Source: Paracoccus sp. SMMA_5_TC
GTDB taxonomy: Bacteria > Pseudomonadota > Alphaproteobacteria > Rhodobacterales > Rhodobacteraceae
Length of the DNA stretch: 64,000 nucleotides
Direction of reading: 5' to 3'
Assembly: GCF_009696685.2 (NCBI RefSeq)
Contig: NZ_CP102355.1
Span: forward strand, 835,001 to 899,000
Below the pieces are notes generated by a model that had not been told where the DNA came from, did not search any database, and worked only from the letters and a program-made list of their open reading frames with translations. A program made the translations under genes and the position numbers. Shown here piece by piece: positions 1 to 7,844 of this stretch (position 1 is the first letter of the stretch; every line of letters starts with the position of its first letter).

Positions 1-1891
1 TGCGCACCATGGCGCTGTCATCGTCGAACATGTATTCGGCGATCGCCTTGGTCAGTTCGGTCTTGCCGACGCCGGTCGGGCCCAGGAACAGAAAACTGCC
101 CAGCGGCCGCTTGGGATCGTTCAGCCCGGCGCGGGCACGACGCACCGCATTCGAGACCGCCGTCACCGCCTCGGCCTGTCCGATCACCCGCTTGCTGAGA
201 ACCTCTTCCATCTTCAGCAGCTTTTCGCGTTCGCCCTCCAGCATCTTGCTGGTGGGAATGCCGGTCCAGCGTTCGACGACCTCGGCGATCTGTTCGGGGC
301 GCACGGCCTCTTCGACCATCAGACCGTCGCTGCCGCCGGTCTCGGCCTCGGCCAGTTGCCGCTCGAGCCCGGGGATGATGCCATAGGACAGCTCGCCCGC
401 ACGCGCCAGGTTGCCCTCGCGCTTGGCCTGATCCAGTTCCGCACGCGCGCGATCCAGTTGCTCCTTCAGATTGCGCGCCCCTTCCAGCTTGTCGCGCTCG
501 GCCTGCCAGCGCGCGGTCATCTCGGCGCTGCGCTGCTGCAGGTCGGACAGATCCTTTTCCAGCCGCTCCAGCCGATCCTTGCTGGCAGCGTCGTCCTCTT
601 TCTTCAGGGCCTCGGCCTCGATCTGCATCTGCAGGATCTGGCGATCCAGCTGATCCAGCTCTTCAGGCTTGCTGTCCACTTCCATCCGCAACCGGCTGGC
701 GGCTTCGTCGACCAGGTCGATGGCCTTGTCGGGCAGAAAACGGTCGGTGATATAGCGGTGGCTCAACGTCGCCGCAGCAACCAGCGCCGCATCGCTGATG
801 CGCACGCCGTGGTGCAGTTCATACTTCTCCTTGATGCCGCGCAGGATGCTGATGGTATCCTCGACCGTCGGCTCCTCGACCATGACGGGCTGGAAACGCC
901 GCGCCAGCGCCGCGTCCTTTTCGATATACTTGCGGTATTCGTCCAGGGTCGTCGCGCCCACGCAATGCAGCTCGCCCCGCGCAAGCGCAGGCTTGATCAG
1001 GTTGGCGGCATCCATCGCCCCGTCAGTCTTGCCCGCGCCGACCAGAACGTGCAGCTCGTCGATGAACAGGATGATCTCGCCCGCGGCATTCTCGATTTCC
1101 TTCAGGATTGCCTTCAGCCGTTCCTCGAATTCGCCACGATACTTGGCGCCCGCGATCAGTGCCCCCATGTCCAGCGCCCACAATTGCTTGTTGCGCAGGC
1201 TTTCGGGCACGTCGCCGTTGACGATGCGCAGCGCCAGGCCTTCGGCGATGGCGGTCTTGCCGACGCCGGGTTCGCCGATCAACACCGGGTTGTTCTTGGT
1301 ACGGCGGCTCAGCACCTGCATGGCGCGGCGGATTTCCTCGTCCCGGCCGATGATCGGGTCGATCTTGCCGGCGGCTGCCGCCTCGGTCAGGTTACGCGCG
1401 TATTTCGACAGGGCCTCATAGCTGTCCTCGGCGCTGGCGCTGTCGGCGGTGCGGCCCTTGCGGATATCGTTGATGGCGGCATTCAGCGCCTGGGCGGTGA
1501 CCTTGCCGGCGGTCAGCGCATCGCGCGCCGCAGTATTGGCCACGGCCAGCGCCGTCAGCACCCGTTCGGCCGGCACGAAGCTGTCGCCGGCCTTCTTTGC
1601 CAGCTTTTCGGCCTCGTCCAGCACACGCACCAGGCTGGGGTCGACATAGACCTGGCCTTGGCCGCCACTGACCTTTGGCTGGCGCGCGACCGCCTGGTCG
1701 ACGGCCTGGCGCACCGCCTGCACGTCGCCGCCGGCGCGCGCGATCAGATTGCTGGCAAAGCCCTGATCGTCATCCATCAGCGCCTTCAGCAGATGTTCGG
1801 GCATGACGCGCTGGTGGCTTTCGCGGATGGCGATCGTCTGCGCAGCTTGCAGGAACCCGCGCGACCGTTCCGTGAATTTTTCCATATCCAT
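1..1891 (-). CDS. clpB: ATP-dependent chaperone ClpB, C-terminus beyond window edge
   Basis: Hsp100 disaggregase that works with DnaK to solubilise heat-damaged proteins in the cytoplasm. The 630 codons present read on the minus strand and run off the left edge, so roughly the last quarter of a protein usually near 860-870 residues is missing. Visible in order: the N-terminal Clp repeat domain, the first AAA+ Walker A GEPGVGKT (residues 206-213), the pore-loop region [10 protein letters not shown], the coiled-coil M domain, and the second Walker A GPTGVGKT close to the edge. The start is the ATG of MDMEKF, seven bases after an AGGA ribosome site; a second ATG two codons later is possible. A very good sigma-32 promoter lies about 70 bp upstream. 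No frameshift is seen. Confidence 0.97.
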   Translation of the reverse strand, partial: MDMEKFTERSRGFLQAAQTIAIRESHQRVMPEHLLKALMDDDQGFASNLIARAGGDVQAVRQAVDQAVARQPKVSGGQGQVYVDPSLVRVLDEAEKLAKKAGDSFVPAERVLTALAVANTAARDALTAGKVTAQALNAAINDIRKGRTADSASAEDSYEALSKYARNLTEAAAAGKIDPIIGRDEEIRRAMQVLSRRTKNNPVLIGEPGVGKTAIAEGLALRIVNGDVPESLRNKQLWALDMGALIAGAKYRGEFEERLKAILKEIENAAGEIILFIDELHVLVGAGKTDGAMDAANLIKPALARGELHCVGATTLDEYRKYIEKDAALARRFQPVMVEEPTVEDTISILRGIKEKYELHHGVRISDAALVAAATLSHRYITDRFLPDKAIDLVDEAASRLRMEVDSKPEELDQLDRQILQMQIEAEALKKEDDAASKDRLERLEKDLSDLQQRSAEMTARWQAERDKLEGARNLKEQLDRARAELDQAKREGNLARAGELSYGIIPGLERQLAEAETGGSDGLMVEEAVRPEQIAEVVERWTGIPTSKMLEGEREKLLKMEEVLSKRVIGQAEAVTAVSNAVRRARAGLNDPKRPLGSFLFLGPTGVGKTELTKAIAEYMFDDDSAMVR

Positions 1892-1962
1892 ATGAAAATC
1901 CTTTCCTAGCCCCCGCTTTGAACCGCCCGCTGTGGCACGGTCCCGATCGGGTCTTGCCAGTC

Positions 1963-1991
1963 ACATGGGCAGGGACAAACGGGGTTTCAAG
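1963..1991 (-). promoter_or_regulatory. RpoH (sigma-32) heat-shock promoter of clpB
   Basis: On the minus strand the -35 element CTTGAAA (top strand 1985-1991) is followed, after 14 bases counted from TTGAAA, by the -10 element GCCCATGT (1963-1970). This differs from the E. coli sigma-32 -10 consensus CCCCATNT at one base and the -35 is perfect. It would start transcription near 1955, giving a leader of about 65 nt to the clpB ATG. The match, spacing and target gene agree, so the call is strong although made by eye. Confidence 0.85.
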
Positions 1992-2044
1992 ACGGCCGGT
2001 TCCCGCCTATAAGCGGGCCGTTTGTCGCAGCCGGGGATAGGAAC

Positions 2045-2731
2045 ATGGACGACCGTCTGATCGTGGCGCTGGATGTGCCCAATGCGCTGGCGGGGCTGGA
2101 TCTGGTGCAGCGCATCGGCGATGCCGCCAGCTTTTACAAGATCGGCCTGGGGATGCTGACCGGCGGTGGCCTGGCCCTGGCCAACGAGCTGAAGCAGGAA
2201 CACGGCAAGCGCGTGTTTCTGGACATGAAACTGTTCGACATCGGCGCCACGGTCGAGGCGGCGGTGCGCGGCCTTGCCCGCTATGACCTGGATTTCCTGA
2301 CCGTGCATGGCGACCCGCATGTGGTGCGTGCGGCCAAGCAGGGCGCGGCGGGCTCGAATCTGCGCATCCTGGCGGTGACGATCCTGACCTCGCTGGACCG
2401 GGCCGATCTGGACGCGGGCCTGATCGTTCCGGGCGATGTGGCCCGGATCGTCGAGACCCGCGCCGCCCGCGCCTTCGAGGCCGGCGCCGATGGCGTCATC
2501 GCCAGCCCGCGCGAGGCGGCGCTGATCCGGGCCTTGCCGCAGGCGGCGGGGCGGCTGATCGTCACCCCGGGCGTCCGCCCGGCCGGCAGCGAGGCGGGCG
2601 ACCAGAAGCGGATCGAGACCCCGGCCACCGCGATCGCCCAGGGCGCCGATCACATCGTCGTCGGCCGGCCGATCTGGCAGGCCGAGGATCCGCGCGCCGC
2701 CGCCCGCGCCATCCTGGACGAACTGCCCTGA
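2045..2731 (+). CDS. pyrF: Orotidine 5'-phosphate decarboxylase
   Basis: Catalyses the last step of UMP synthesis, decarboxylation of OMP. The 228-residue length is normal for the bacterial enzyme. The catalytic D-x-K-x2-D array is present as DMKLFD (D60, K62, D65), preceded by the N-terminal strand LIVALDV and followed near the C-terminus by the phosphate-binding VTPGVRP and GADHIVVGRPI motifs. The ATG follows a GGGGATAGG ribosome site. It is transcribed away from clpB and its stop codon abuts the stop of the convergent Nudix gene with no gap. A short inverted repeat (CCCGC/GCGGG, 2002-2017) sits in the leader; no promoter is convincing there. Confidence 0.97.
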   Translation: MDDRLIVALDVPNALAGLDLVQRIGDAASFYKIGLGMLTGGGLALANELKQEHGKRVFLDMKLFDIGATVEAAVRGLARYDLDFLTVHGDPHVVRAAKQGAAGSNLRILAVTILTSLDRADLDAGLIVPGDVARIVETRAARAFEAGADGVIASPREAALIRALPQAAGRLIVTPGVRPAGSEAGDQKRIETPATAIAQGADHIVVGRPIWQAEDPRAAARAILDELP

Positions 2732-3169
2732 TCACCAATCCGCAAGGCCCAGCATCCCTGCGCCGCGTCGCTTCAGATGCGGCACCGCGCGCGGATGGCT
2801 CAGGAACTGGTGCAGCGGCATCATCTGCCATTCCTGACCTTCGTCGCCCAGACGAATGGCCGCGACTTCATGGACGGCAAGCCGGCCAAGATACATCCAG
2901 GACACCGGCCCCGGGCTGTCGGGCGGGGCAAAGCGCCGGCCGCGCAGGCGGTCGGCGGTCAGGCGCAGGCCGCATTCCTCGTGCAATTCGCGCAGCGCGC
3001 AGTCGATCGGGCTTTCGCCCGGCTCGGCACCGCCGCCGGGCAGATCCCAGTGACCCGGAAAGGGAATCCACGGCACATCATCGCGCAGGATCACCAGCAG
3101 GCTGTCGTTGCACGTCAGCAGCAGCTTGGCGCCGCTGAACGCTAGTTGTCGTTGATATCGCGGGTCCAG
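2732..3169 (-). CDS. Nudix (MutT-type) hydrolase, start codon uncertain
   Basis: Small Nudix-fold hydrolase of nucleoside diphosphate-X compounds; substrate unknown. The Nudix box is perfect: GGAEPGE followed seven residues later by RELHEECGL, with the strand ILRDDVPWIPFPGHWDLPGG before it. The reading frame has no ATG, GTG or TTG between the family-conserved N-terminal stretch FSGAKLLL and the middle of the upstream nfeD-like gene. The boundary given uses a CTG at 3169; the next usable codon (GTG just before ILRDD, near 3092) would remove the first beta strand. It overlaps the 3' end of the nfeD-like gene (stop at 3142) and converges on pyrF. Function class is secure, the N-terminus is not. 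Confidence 0.8.
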   Translation of the reverse strand: MDPRYQRQLAFSGAKLLLTCNDSLLVILRDDVPWIPFPGHWDLPGGGAEPGESPIDCALRELHEECGLRLTADRLRGRRFAPPDSPGPVSWMYLGRLAVHEVAAIRLGDEGQEWQMMPLHQFLSHPRAVPHLKRRGAGMLGLADW

Positions 3170-3414
3170 CGTCGCACCTCGCTGCGGCGGGGACCGAACA
3201 TGCGGCGCAGCCCCAGCCAGATCACCCCGGTCAGCACCGCCGTCACCACCAGCGCCACCGCAAGCCCCGCCGTGAACCAGCCCAGCAGCAACAATATCCC
3301 CATCAGCGCCACCGACAGGGAGAGACCCAGGAAGAACCAGACCGGCAGCGCCAGTTCCAGCGCCGCCAGCAACAGCGCCGCGACGATCCACAGCCAGCCC
3401 TGGGTCCAGATCAT
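3142..3414 (-). CDS. Short NfeD-like membrane protein
   Basis: A 90-residue membrane protein with an N-terminal hydrophobic block (about residues 7-35), a second hydrophobic block (about 38-68) and a basic tail ending RRWTRDINDN. Position and profile match NfeD-type partners of SPFH proteins, which help organise membrane microdomains or protein quality control. It lacks the C-terminal OB-fold found in longer NfeD proteins of about 150 residues. Its ATG overlaps the stop of the upstream SPFH gene by 4 bp, so the two are probably translationally coupled. The assignment leans on context; from sequence alone it is a small two-to-four-helix membrane protein. Confidence 0.8.
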   Translation of the reverse strand: MIWTQGWLWIVAALLLAALELALPVWFFLGLSLSVALMGILLLLGWFTAGLAVALVVTAVLTGVIWLGLRRMFGPRRSEVRRWTRDINDN

Positions 3415-4298
3415 TTCGCCCCCCGGAACATGGCAAAGGCATTGCCCAGCGCCTCGACGGCCGAGGCAGGCAGGATCACTGTCTGCTTGCCCTGACCACG
3501 CCCGACCTCGGTCAGAGCCTCGACCTGCCGCATCGCCACCTGATACTGCGCCGCCTCGAGCCCGTTGCGGGAAATCGCCTCGGCGATGACACCGGTGGCA
3601 TAGGCTTCGGCCTCGGCCATGACGCGGCGGGCCTTGGCCTGCTGTTCGGCGGCGTAAAGTTCGCCATCGGCGGCCAGTTCGACGGCGCGGCGCTTGCCCT
3701 CGGCCTCGGTCACCTGGGCGCGGCGGGCGCGCTCGGCATTCAGCTGTTGCAGCATCGCCGCGCGGGTGGCCTCGTCCAGATTCACGTCCAGGATCTCGGC
3801 CCGCGTCACCTCGATCCCCCAGTCGTCAACGACATTGGCCAACGATTCGCGGATGCGGTCGATCAGGCTGGCGCGGTTCGACTGCACCTGGTCCAGCTCC
3901 ATGGTGCCGATTTCCGAGCGGACGATTCCCGCCACGGTGGTGGCGATTGCGGCATCGATGTCACGAATGCGATAGACGGTCTTTTCCGGTTCGATGATGC
4001 GATAGAACACGCTGGTTTCCACCTGCACCAGAACGTTGTCGGCGGTAATCGCATCCTGGCGCGAGGTCGGCAGCTGTCGTTCCAGGATCGAGATGCGATG
4101 CGCCACGCGATCCAGGAACGGCACGATGAAATTGATCCCCGGCCCCAGCACCGAATGCAGCCGCCCGAAGCGCTCGACCACGTATTTTTCCGATTGCGGC
4201 ACGATGCGGATGGCGCGGTTGATCGCAAACAGCAGCACCACGGCCAGCAGGATCAGCGCGACATTGCGCCCCAGAAGATCGGCGATTTCAGGCGGCAT
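3411..4298 (-). CDS. SPFH/Band 7 (stomatin-like, QmcA-type) membrane protein
   Basis: A 295-residue stomatin/prohibitin-family protein, anchored by one N-terminal transmembrane helix (about residues 10-26) with the SPFH domain following (VPQSEKYVVERFGRLHSVLGPGINFIVPF). The C-terminal half is a long charged alanine-rich coiled coil (EGKRRAVELAADGELYAAEQQ). Family members such as QmcA oligomerise, mark membrane microdomains and often modulate AAA proteases. Here it lies 15 bp after the amidohydrolase gene and overlaps the nfeD-like gene by 4 bp, the usual SPFH-NfeD pairing. The ATG follows an AAGGAAAGGA ribosome site. Confidence 0.92.
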   Translation of the reverse strand: MPPEIADLLGRNVALILLAVVLLFAINRAIRIVPQSEKYVVERFGRLHSVLGPGINFIVPFLDRVAHRISILERQLPTSRQDAITADNVLVQVETSVFYRIIEPEKTVYRIRDIDAAIATTVAGIVRSEIGTMELDQVQSNRASLIDRIRESLANVVDDWGIEVTRAEILDVNLDEATRAAMLQQLNAERARRAQVTEAEGKRRAVELAADGELYAAEQQAKARRVMAEAEAYATGVIAEAISRNGLEAAQYQVAMRQVEALTEVGRGQGKQTVILPASAVEALGNAFAMFRGAK

Positions 4299-4313
4299 CG
4301 GGAAATCCTTTCC

Positions 4314-5177
4314 TTATTCGGCGGCGATGGCCGGATCGCAGGCATCGGGGCGCAGCCGCGCCAGCCGCGCGACCAGCCGGCGGAAACGGTCGCGGAACCG
4401 GTCGAAATCGGCCCTGGGTTCGACCCGGCGTTCGTCCATGTATAGCGAACGGTCCAGCTCCAGCTGCACGACATGAACATTTTCGCGCGGGCGACCGTAG
4501 GTGGCGGTGATATAGGCACCCGAAAAGGGTGAGTTGCGGCGCAGGGAAAACCCCTCGGCGGCGACAGCTTCAGCCACTTGCGCACTGATGCGCGGCGATG
4601 CCGAAACACCGTTCCGGTCGCCCAGCACCATGTCCGGGCGCGGGCGCGGCAGATGCGCCAGCGCATCATGGGGCATCGAATGCATGTCGATCAGGACCGC
4701 ACCGCCAAACCGCGCCACAGCCTCGGCAACCAGTCCCTGCAACGCCGCATGATAGGGGCGCCACAGCTCGGCGATACGCCGCTCTGCCTCGGCGCGTGGG
4801 ATCGGACGGTCATGGATGACGCGTCCCTGCGAGACCACCCGGGGGATGATCCCCAGCCCGGCCATGATCCGCGGCGTGGTCTTGGCGGGGCTCGCCCCCT
4901 CTACCACCAGAGGGTCGATCTCATGCGGGCCGCGATTCAGATCGACAATGCAGCGCGGCACATTTGCCGTCAGCACCACCGCGCCGAAATCCAGCGCCGG
5001 AGCGATGAGCCGGTCAATGAAGGCATCCTCGGACGAGCGCAGCAGCACGGGATCCAGCCGCGATTCGGCCAGGAACCAGTCGGGATAGCAGCGCCCGGAA
5101 TGCGGCGAGGCAAAGATGACACCGCCCTGCCAGACCGGTGGCCGCATCAGGTCATAGGTCTGCTCCGTCCCGGTCAT
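4314..5177 (-). CDS. N-formylglutamate amidohydrolase family protein
   Basis: 287 residues of the N-formylglutamate deformylase family, zinc-dependent amidases that release formate from N-formylglutamate at the end of one histidine-degradation route. Recognisable segments are FASPHSGR near the N-terminus, the RCIVDLNRGPHEIDP motif, and VLIDMHSMPH, which supply metal-binding and catalytic residues. No other hut gene is adjacent, so the physiological substrate could be another N-formyl or N-acyl amino acid. The ATG follows CAGGAAAG at good spacing. It is first in a probable operon with the SPFH and NfeD-like genes. A weak promoter-like TATAAA lies at 5230-5235 on this strand without a well-placed -35. 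Confidence 0.88.
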   Translation of the reverse strand: MTGTEQTYDLMRPPVWQGGVIFASPHSGRCYPDWFLAESRLDPVLLRSSEDAFIDRLIAPALDFGAVVLTANVPRCIVDLNRGPHEIDPLVVEGASPAKTTPRIMAGLGIIPRVVSQGRVIHDRPIPRAEAERRIAELWRPYHAALQGLVAEAVARFGGAVLIDMHSMPHDALAHLPRPRPDMVLGDRNGVSASPRISAQVAEAVAAEGFSLRRNSPFSGAYITATYGRPRENVHVVQLELDRSLYMDERRVEPRADFDRFRDRFRRLVARLARLRPDACDPAIAAE

Positions 5178-5274
5178 GCTTTCCTGTTTTCGTCATCGCG
5201 GCCCGCTGAAGGATGCTGGCATGGCAAGATTTATAAACCGTAAAGCTGCGCCGCAACCAGTTGTCGATATGGGC

Positions 5275-5303
5275 TTGAAACCCCCCGACGAGCTGGCTAT
5301 AGA
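5275..5303 (+). promoter_or_regulatory. Housekeeping promoter for tRNA-Val (and rpmJ)
   Basis: TTGAAA (5275-5280), a 17-bp spacer and TATAGA (5298-5303) form a close match to the sigma-70 consensus on the plus strand. Initiation near 5310 would place the tRNA 5' end about 45 nt downstream. No terminator separates the tRNA from rpmJ, so both may be read from here. Confidence 0.7.
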
Positions 5304-5355
5304 CACGCGGACCAAGGCGATCTGGCAGCATGTCTGGCAGAATCACCTGTCCGGG

Positions 5356-5430
5356 GGGCGGTTAGCTCAGCGGTAGAGCACTACGTTGACATCGTAGTGG
5401 CCACTGGTTCGATCCCAGTACCGCCCACCA
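5356..5430 (+). tRNA. tRNA-Val (anticodon GAC), CCA encoded
   Basis: Complete cloverleaf. The acceptor stem GGGCGGT pairs with ACCGCCC; the D arm is GCTC...GAGC; the anticodon stem CTACG/CGTAG encloses loop TTGACAT with anticodon GAC; the T arm is ACTGG-TTCGATC-CCAGT; discriminator A is followed by encoded CCA at 5428-5430. It reads valine codon GUC (and GUU by wobble). Confidence 0.97.
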
Positions 5431-5513
5431 TTCATTTCGCGCCGCCGGGGCAAAACCGGCGGTATTTCGTTTCCAGGGCGCCGTTTGCGATGCGCCGCGA
5501 TGGGAGAAGACCG

Positions 5514-5639
5514 ATGAAGGTTCGCAATTCGCTTCGCTCGCTCAAGAGCCGCCACCGTGACTGTCAGATCGTGCGCCGCAAGGGCCGCATCTACATCATC
5601 AACAAGACCAACCCGCGCTTCAAGGCCCGTCAAGGCTAA
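5514..5639 (+). CDS. rpmJ: 50S ribosomal protein L36
   Basis: A 41-residue basic protein starting [17 protein letters not shown] and containing [12 protein letters not shown], diagnostic of ribosomal protein L36. It is the zinc-free (C-minus) type: only Cys17 is present, not the four-residue zinc ribbon of the other L36 class. The longer in-frame extension back to 5397 crosses the tRNA and is rejected. The start follows GGGAGAAG. It stands alone behind tRNA-Val rather than in a ribosomal-protein operon and is followed by a clear intrinsic terminator. Confidence 0.97.
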   Translation: MKVRNSLRSLKSRHRDCQIVRRKGRIYIINKTNPRFKARQG

Positions 5640-5660
5640 GACGCCGGCGCAGATTGCGTG

Positions 5661-5694
5661 AAACGCCCGTAGCGCAGCCGCCACGGGCGTTTTT
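5661..5694 (+). terminator. Rho-independent terminator after rpmJ
   Basis: Stem ACGCCCGT (5663-5670) pairs with ACGGGCGT (5683-5690) around a 12-nt loop and runs into TTTTT. The left arm is preceded by AAA, so it may also work for the convergent ligase gene. Confidence 0.85.
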
Positions 5695-5732
5695 GCGTGT
5701 CCGCAGGTCAGACCCGCGCGAGGCGCCCCAGC

Positions 5733-6950
5733 CTAATCGTAGCTGCGACGGTCCTCGATCACCTTGCCGTCATTGGGCAAGGATCCGGGCGCGACCAGCT
5801 GCACCCGGCCGCGCAGCTTCAGCGTGTCCAGAACGCTGCCTTCGTAACGGCCGGCGTCCTCGGCCTCGGTTTCCAGCATCACCGTCATCACGTCCATGTC
5901 CTCGGCACGCTCGGCGACCACCCGCGCGCGACGGATTTCCGGATGGCGGGCGACCAGGGCGGCCACCTGTTCGGGGCGCACGAACATGCCCTTGATCTTG
6001 GTGGTCTGATCGGCACGGCCCATCCAGCCCTTGATGCGCATGTTGGTGCGGCCGCAAGGGCTGATCCCGGGCAGCACGGCCGAAAGATCGCCGGTGGCAA
6101 ACCGGATCAGCGGGTAATCCGGGTTCAGCGTTGTCACCACCACCTCGCCCACCTCGCCCTCGGGGACCGGATCGCCGGTGCCAGGGCGCACGATCTCGAC
6201 GATGACGCCTTCATCGACGATCATCCCTTCCATGGCGTCGCTTTCATAGGCGATGCTGCCCAGATCGGCGGTGGCATAGCACTGGCGCGTGACGATGCCG
6301 CGGTCGGCATAAAGCTGGCGCAGCGACGGAAACAGCGCCCCTCCGCCCACCACCGCACGACGGAACGCCAGGGTTTCGCCCAGTTCGTCGGCGCGGTCCA
6401 GGATCACCTTGAGAAAATCGGGGGTTCCGGCATAGCAGGTCGTGCCGATATCCACCGCCGCCCGCACCTGCAGGTCGGTCTGGCCGGTGCCCGCGGGCAG
6501 AACCGCTGCCCCCACCGCGCGGGCCGCCGATTCGAACATCATCCCCGCCGGCGTCAGATGATAGCCGAAACAGTTCTGGACGATATCGCCGCGCCCGACG
6601 CCGGCCGCGTGCAGGAACCGACCCAGCCGCCACCAGTCGCCGCCATGCATGCCGGGCTCATAGATCGGTCCGGGGCTTTGAAACACATAATCGAAATCGG
6701 CGGTCTCGCGCGTGGCGTATCCGCCAAAGGGCGGGCGCGCCTGTTGGGCGGCCGAGAGTTCGGCCTTGCGCATCACCGGCAGCCGCGCCAACGCGGCGCG
6801 GTCTCTGACGGCCGCCGGATCAACCTCGGCCAGGCTTTCGGCCAGTGCCGGCGTGGAACGCGCGCGCGCGATCGCCGCCGGCAAGGCCGATGCCAGATCC
6901 TGCTCCCGCGCCGCAGGATCGCGGGTTTCCAAAGCGTCAAAATGTGCCAT
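5733..6950 (-). CDS. Phenylacetate-CoA-ligase-like AMP-forming enzyme
   Basis: 405-residue member of the adenylate-forming superfamily nearest to phenylacetate-CoA ligase (PaaK): it would activate a carboxylic acid with ATP and CoA. Family features visible are NCFGYHLTPAG, the acyl-adenylate region CYATADLGSIAYES, the RFATGDLS motif and the C-terminal hinge and lid RIKGWMGRADQTTKIKGMFV with the phosphopantetheine-tunnel segment after it. It is the last gene of the Liv-type ABC transporter operon, 11 bp after livF, and forms a second CoA ligase in the cluster beside the AMP-dependent acyl-CoA synthetase. The substrate is therefore probably what the transporter imports, plausibly an aromatic or branched acid; this is inference. 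Confidence 0.88.
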   Translation of the reverse strand: MAHFDALETRDPAAREQDLASALPAAIARARSTPALAESLAEVDPAAVRDRAALARLPVMRKAELSAAQQARPPFGGYATRETADFDYVFQSPGPIYEPGMHGGDWWRLGRFLHAAGVGRGDIVQNCFGYHLTPAGMMFESAARAVGAAVLPAGTGQTDLQVRAAVDIGTTCYAGTPDFLKVILDRADELGETLAFRRAVVGGGALFPSLRQLYADRGIVTRQCYATADLGSIAYESDAMEGMIVDEGVIVEIVRPGTGDPVPEGEVGEVVVTTLNPDYPLIRFATGDLSAVLPGISPCGRTNMRIKGWMGRADQTTKIKGMFVRPEQVAALVARHPEIRRARVVAERAEDMDVMTVMLETEAEDAGRYEGSVLDTLKLRGRVQLVAPGSLPNDGKVIEDRRSYD

Positions 6951-6961
6951 CTTGGTTTCCT

Positions 6962-7786
6962 TCAGGCCAGCCAGCGCTTGCGGCGGCGATACGAGCGCAC
7001 GTCGCGAAAGCTCTTGCGGCCCTGATCGGACATGCCCAGGTAGAATTCCTTGACATCGGGGTTCTCGCGCAGCGCATCGGCGGGACCGTCCATCACCACC
7101 CGGCCGCTTTCCAGGATATAGCCGTAATGGGCATAGCGCAGCGCCACGTTGGTATTCTGCTCGGCCAGCAGGAAGGTCACGCCTTCACCCTCATTCACCG
7201 CCTTGACGATCTCGAAGATCTGCTCGACCAGCTGCGGCGCCAGCCCCATCGAGGGTTCGTCGAGCAGGATGGTTTCCGGCCGCGACATCAGCGCCCGGCC
7301 CATGGCGCACATCTGCTGTTCCCCGCCCGAGGTATAGCCGGCCTGACTTTTGCGCCGCTCCTTCAGTCGCGGAAAATAGGTGTAGACCATTTCCAGATCC
7401 CGGGCGATATCGGCGCGGCTGTCGCTGCGGGTATAGGCGCCGGTCAACAGGTTTTCCTCGATGGTCAGATGCTCGAAGCAATGGCGCCCCTCCATGACCT
7501 GGATCACGCCTTTCTTGACCAGTGTGGCGGGATCCATGTCCTGGACCCGTTCGCCGCGATAGCTGATCGTGCCTTTCGTCACCTCGCCGCGTTCCGAGTG
7601 CAGAAGGTTGGAAATGGCCTTCAGCGTCGTGGTCTTGCCGGCACCGTTGCCGCCCAAGAGCGCGGTGATGCCGCCCTTGGGCACTGACAGGCTGACGCCC
7701 TTCAGCACCAGGATGACGTGATTGTAGATCACCTCGATATTGTTGACCTCGAGCAAGGCTTCGCGGTCGGGCGTGGCGTCGAACAT
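6962..7786 (-). CDS. ABC transporter ATP-binding protein, LivF type
   Basis: 274-residue ATPase of the HAAT (LIV-I) family. Walker A is GGNGAGKT, the signature is TSGGEQQM, and Walker B is TILLDEPSMG; the 'MGLAP' after Walker B is typical of LivF. The start chosen is the ATG of MFDATPD with AAGGGGG before it; an upstream in-frame GTG adds 31 unlikely residues and would run into the intercistronic hairpin. It follows the substrate-binding gene by 58 bp, a gap that holds a strong stem-loop. It has a longer basic C-terminus (SYRRRKRWLA) than canonical LivF. It pairs with the LivG-type ATPase of the same operon. Confidence 0.93.
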   Translation of the reverse strand: MFDATPDREALLEVNNIEVIYNHVILVLKGVSLSVPKGGITALLGGNGAGKTTTLKAISNLLHSERGEVTKGTISYRGERVQDMDPATLVKKGVIQVMEGRHCFEHLTIEENLLTGAYTRSDSRADIARDLEMVYTYFPRLKERRKSQAGYTSGGEQQMCAMGRALMSRPETILLDEPSMGLAPQLVEQIFEIVKAVNEGEGVTFLLAEQNTNVALRYAHYGYILESGRVVMDGPADALRENPDVKEFYLGMSDQGRKSFRDVRSYRRRKRWLA

Positions 7787-7809
7787 GGTTTCCCCCTTGG
7801 TCGGAATGG

Positions 7810-7835
7810 CCCCGGCGGCGGGCAGGCCGCCGGGG
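7810..7835 (-). repeat. Intercistronic stem-loop between binding-protein and livF genes
   Basis: Perfect 10-bp inverted repeat CCCCGGCGGC (7810-7819) / GCCGCCGGGG (7826-7835) with a 6-nt loop, just after the stop codon of the binding-protein gene and before livF. There is no U tract, so it is not a classical terminator. Such hairpins often protect the 3' end of binding-protein mRNA and lower expression of the next gene. Confidence 0.7.
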
Positions 7836-7844
7836 TCGACGCGA

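Noticed and set aside
356..1909. Long plus-strand open frame of 517 codons opposite clpB
   Set aside because: Mirror of clpB in a GC-rich genome; no family features and clpB is intact.
2732..3442. NfeD-Nudix reading as one 236-residue protein
   Set aside because: The N-terminal part is an out-of-frame translation of the nfeD-like gene; only the Nudix part has family sequence.
5230..5256. Possible promoter for the amidohydrolase operon (TTGCGG ... TATAAA)
   Set aside because: Spacer is only 15 bp and the -35 is poor.
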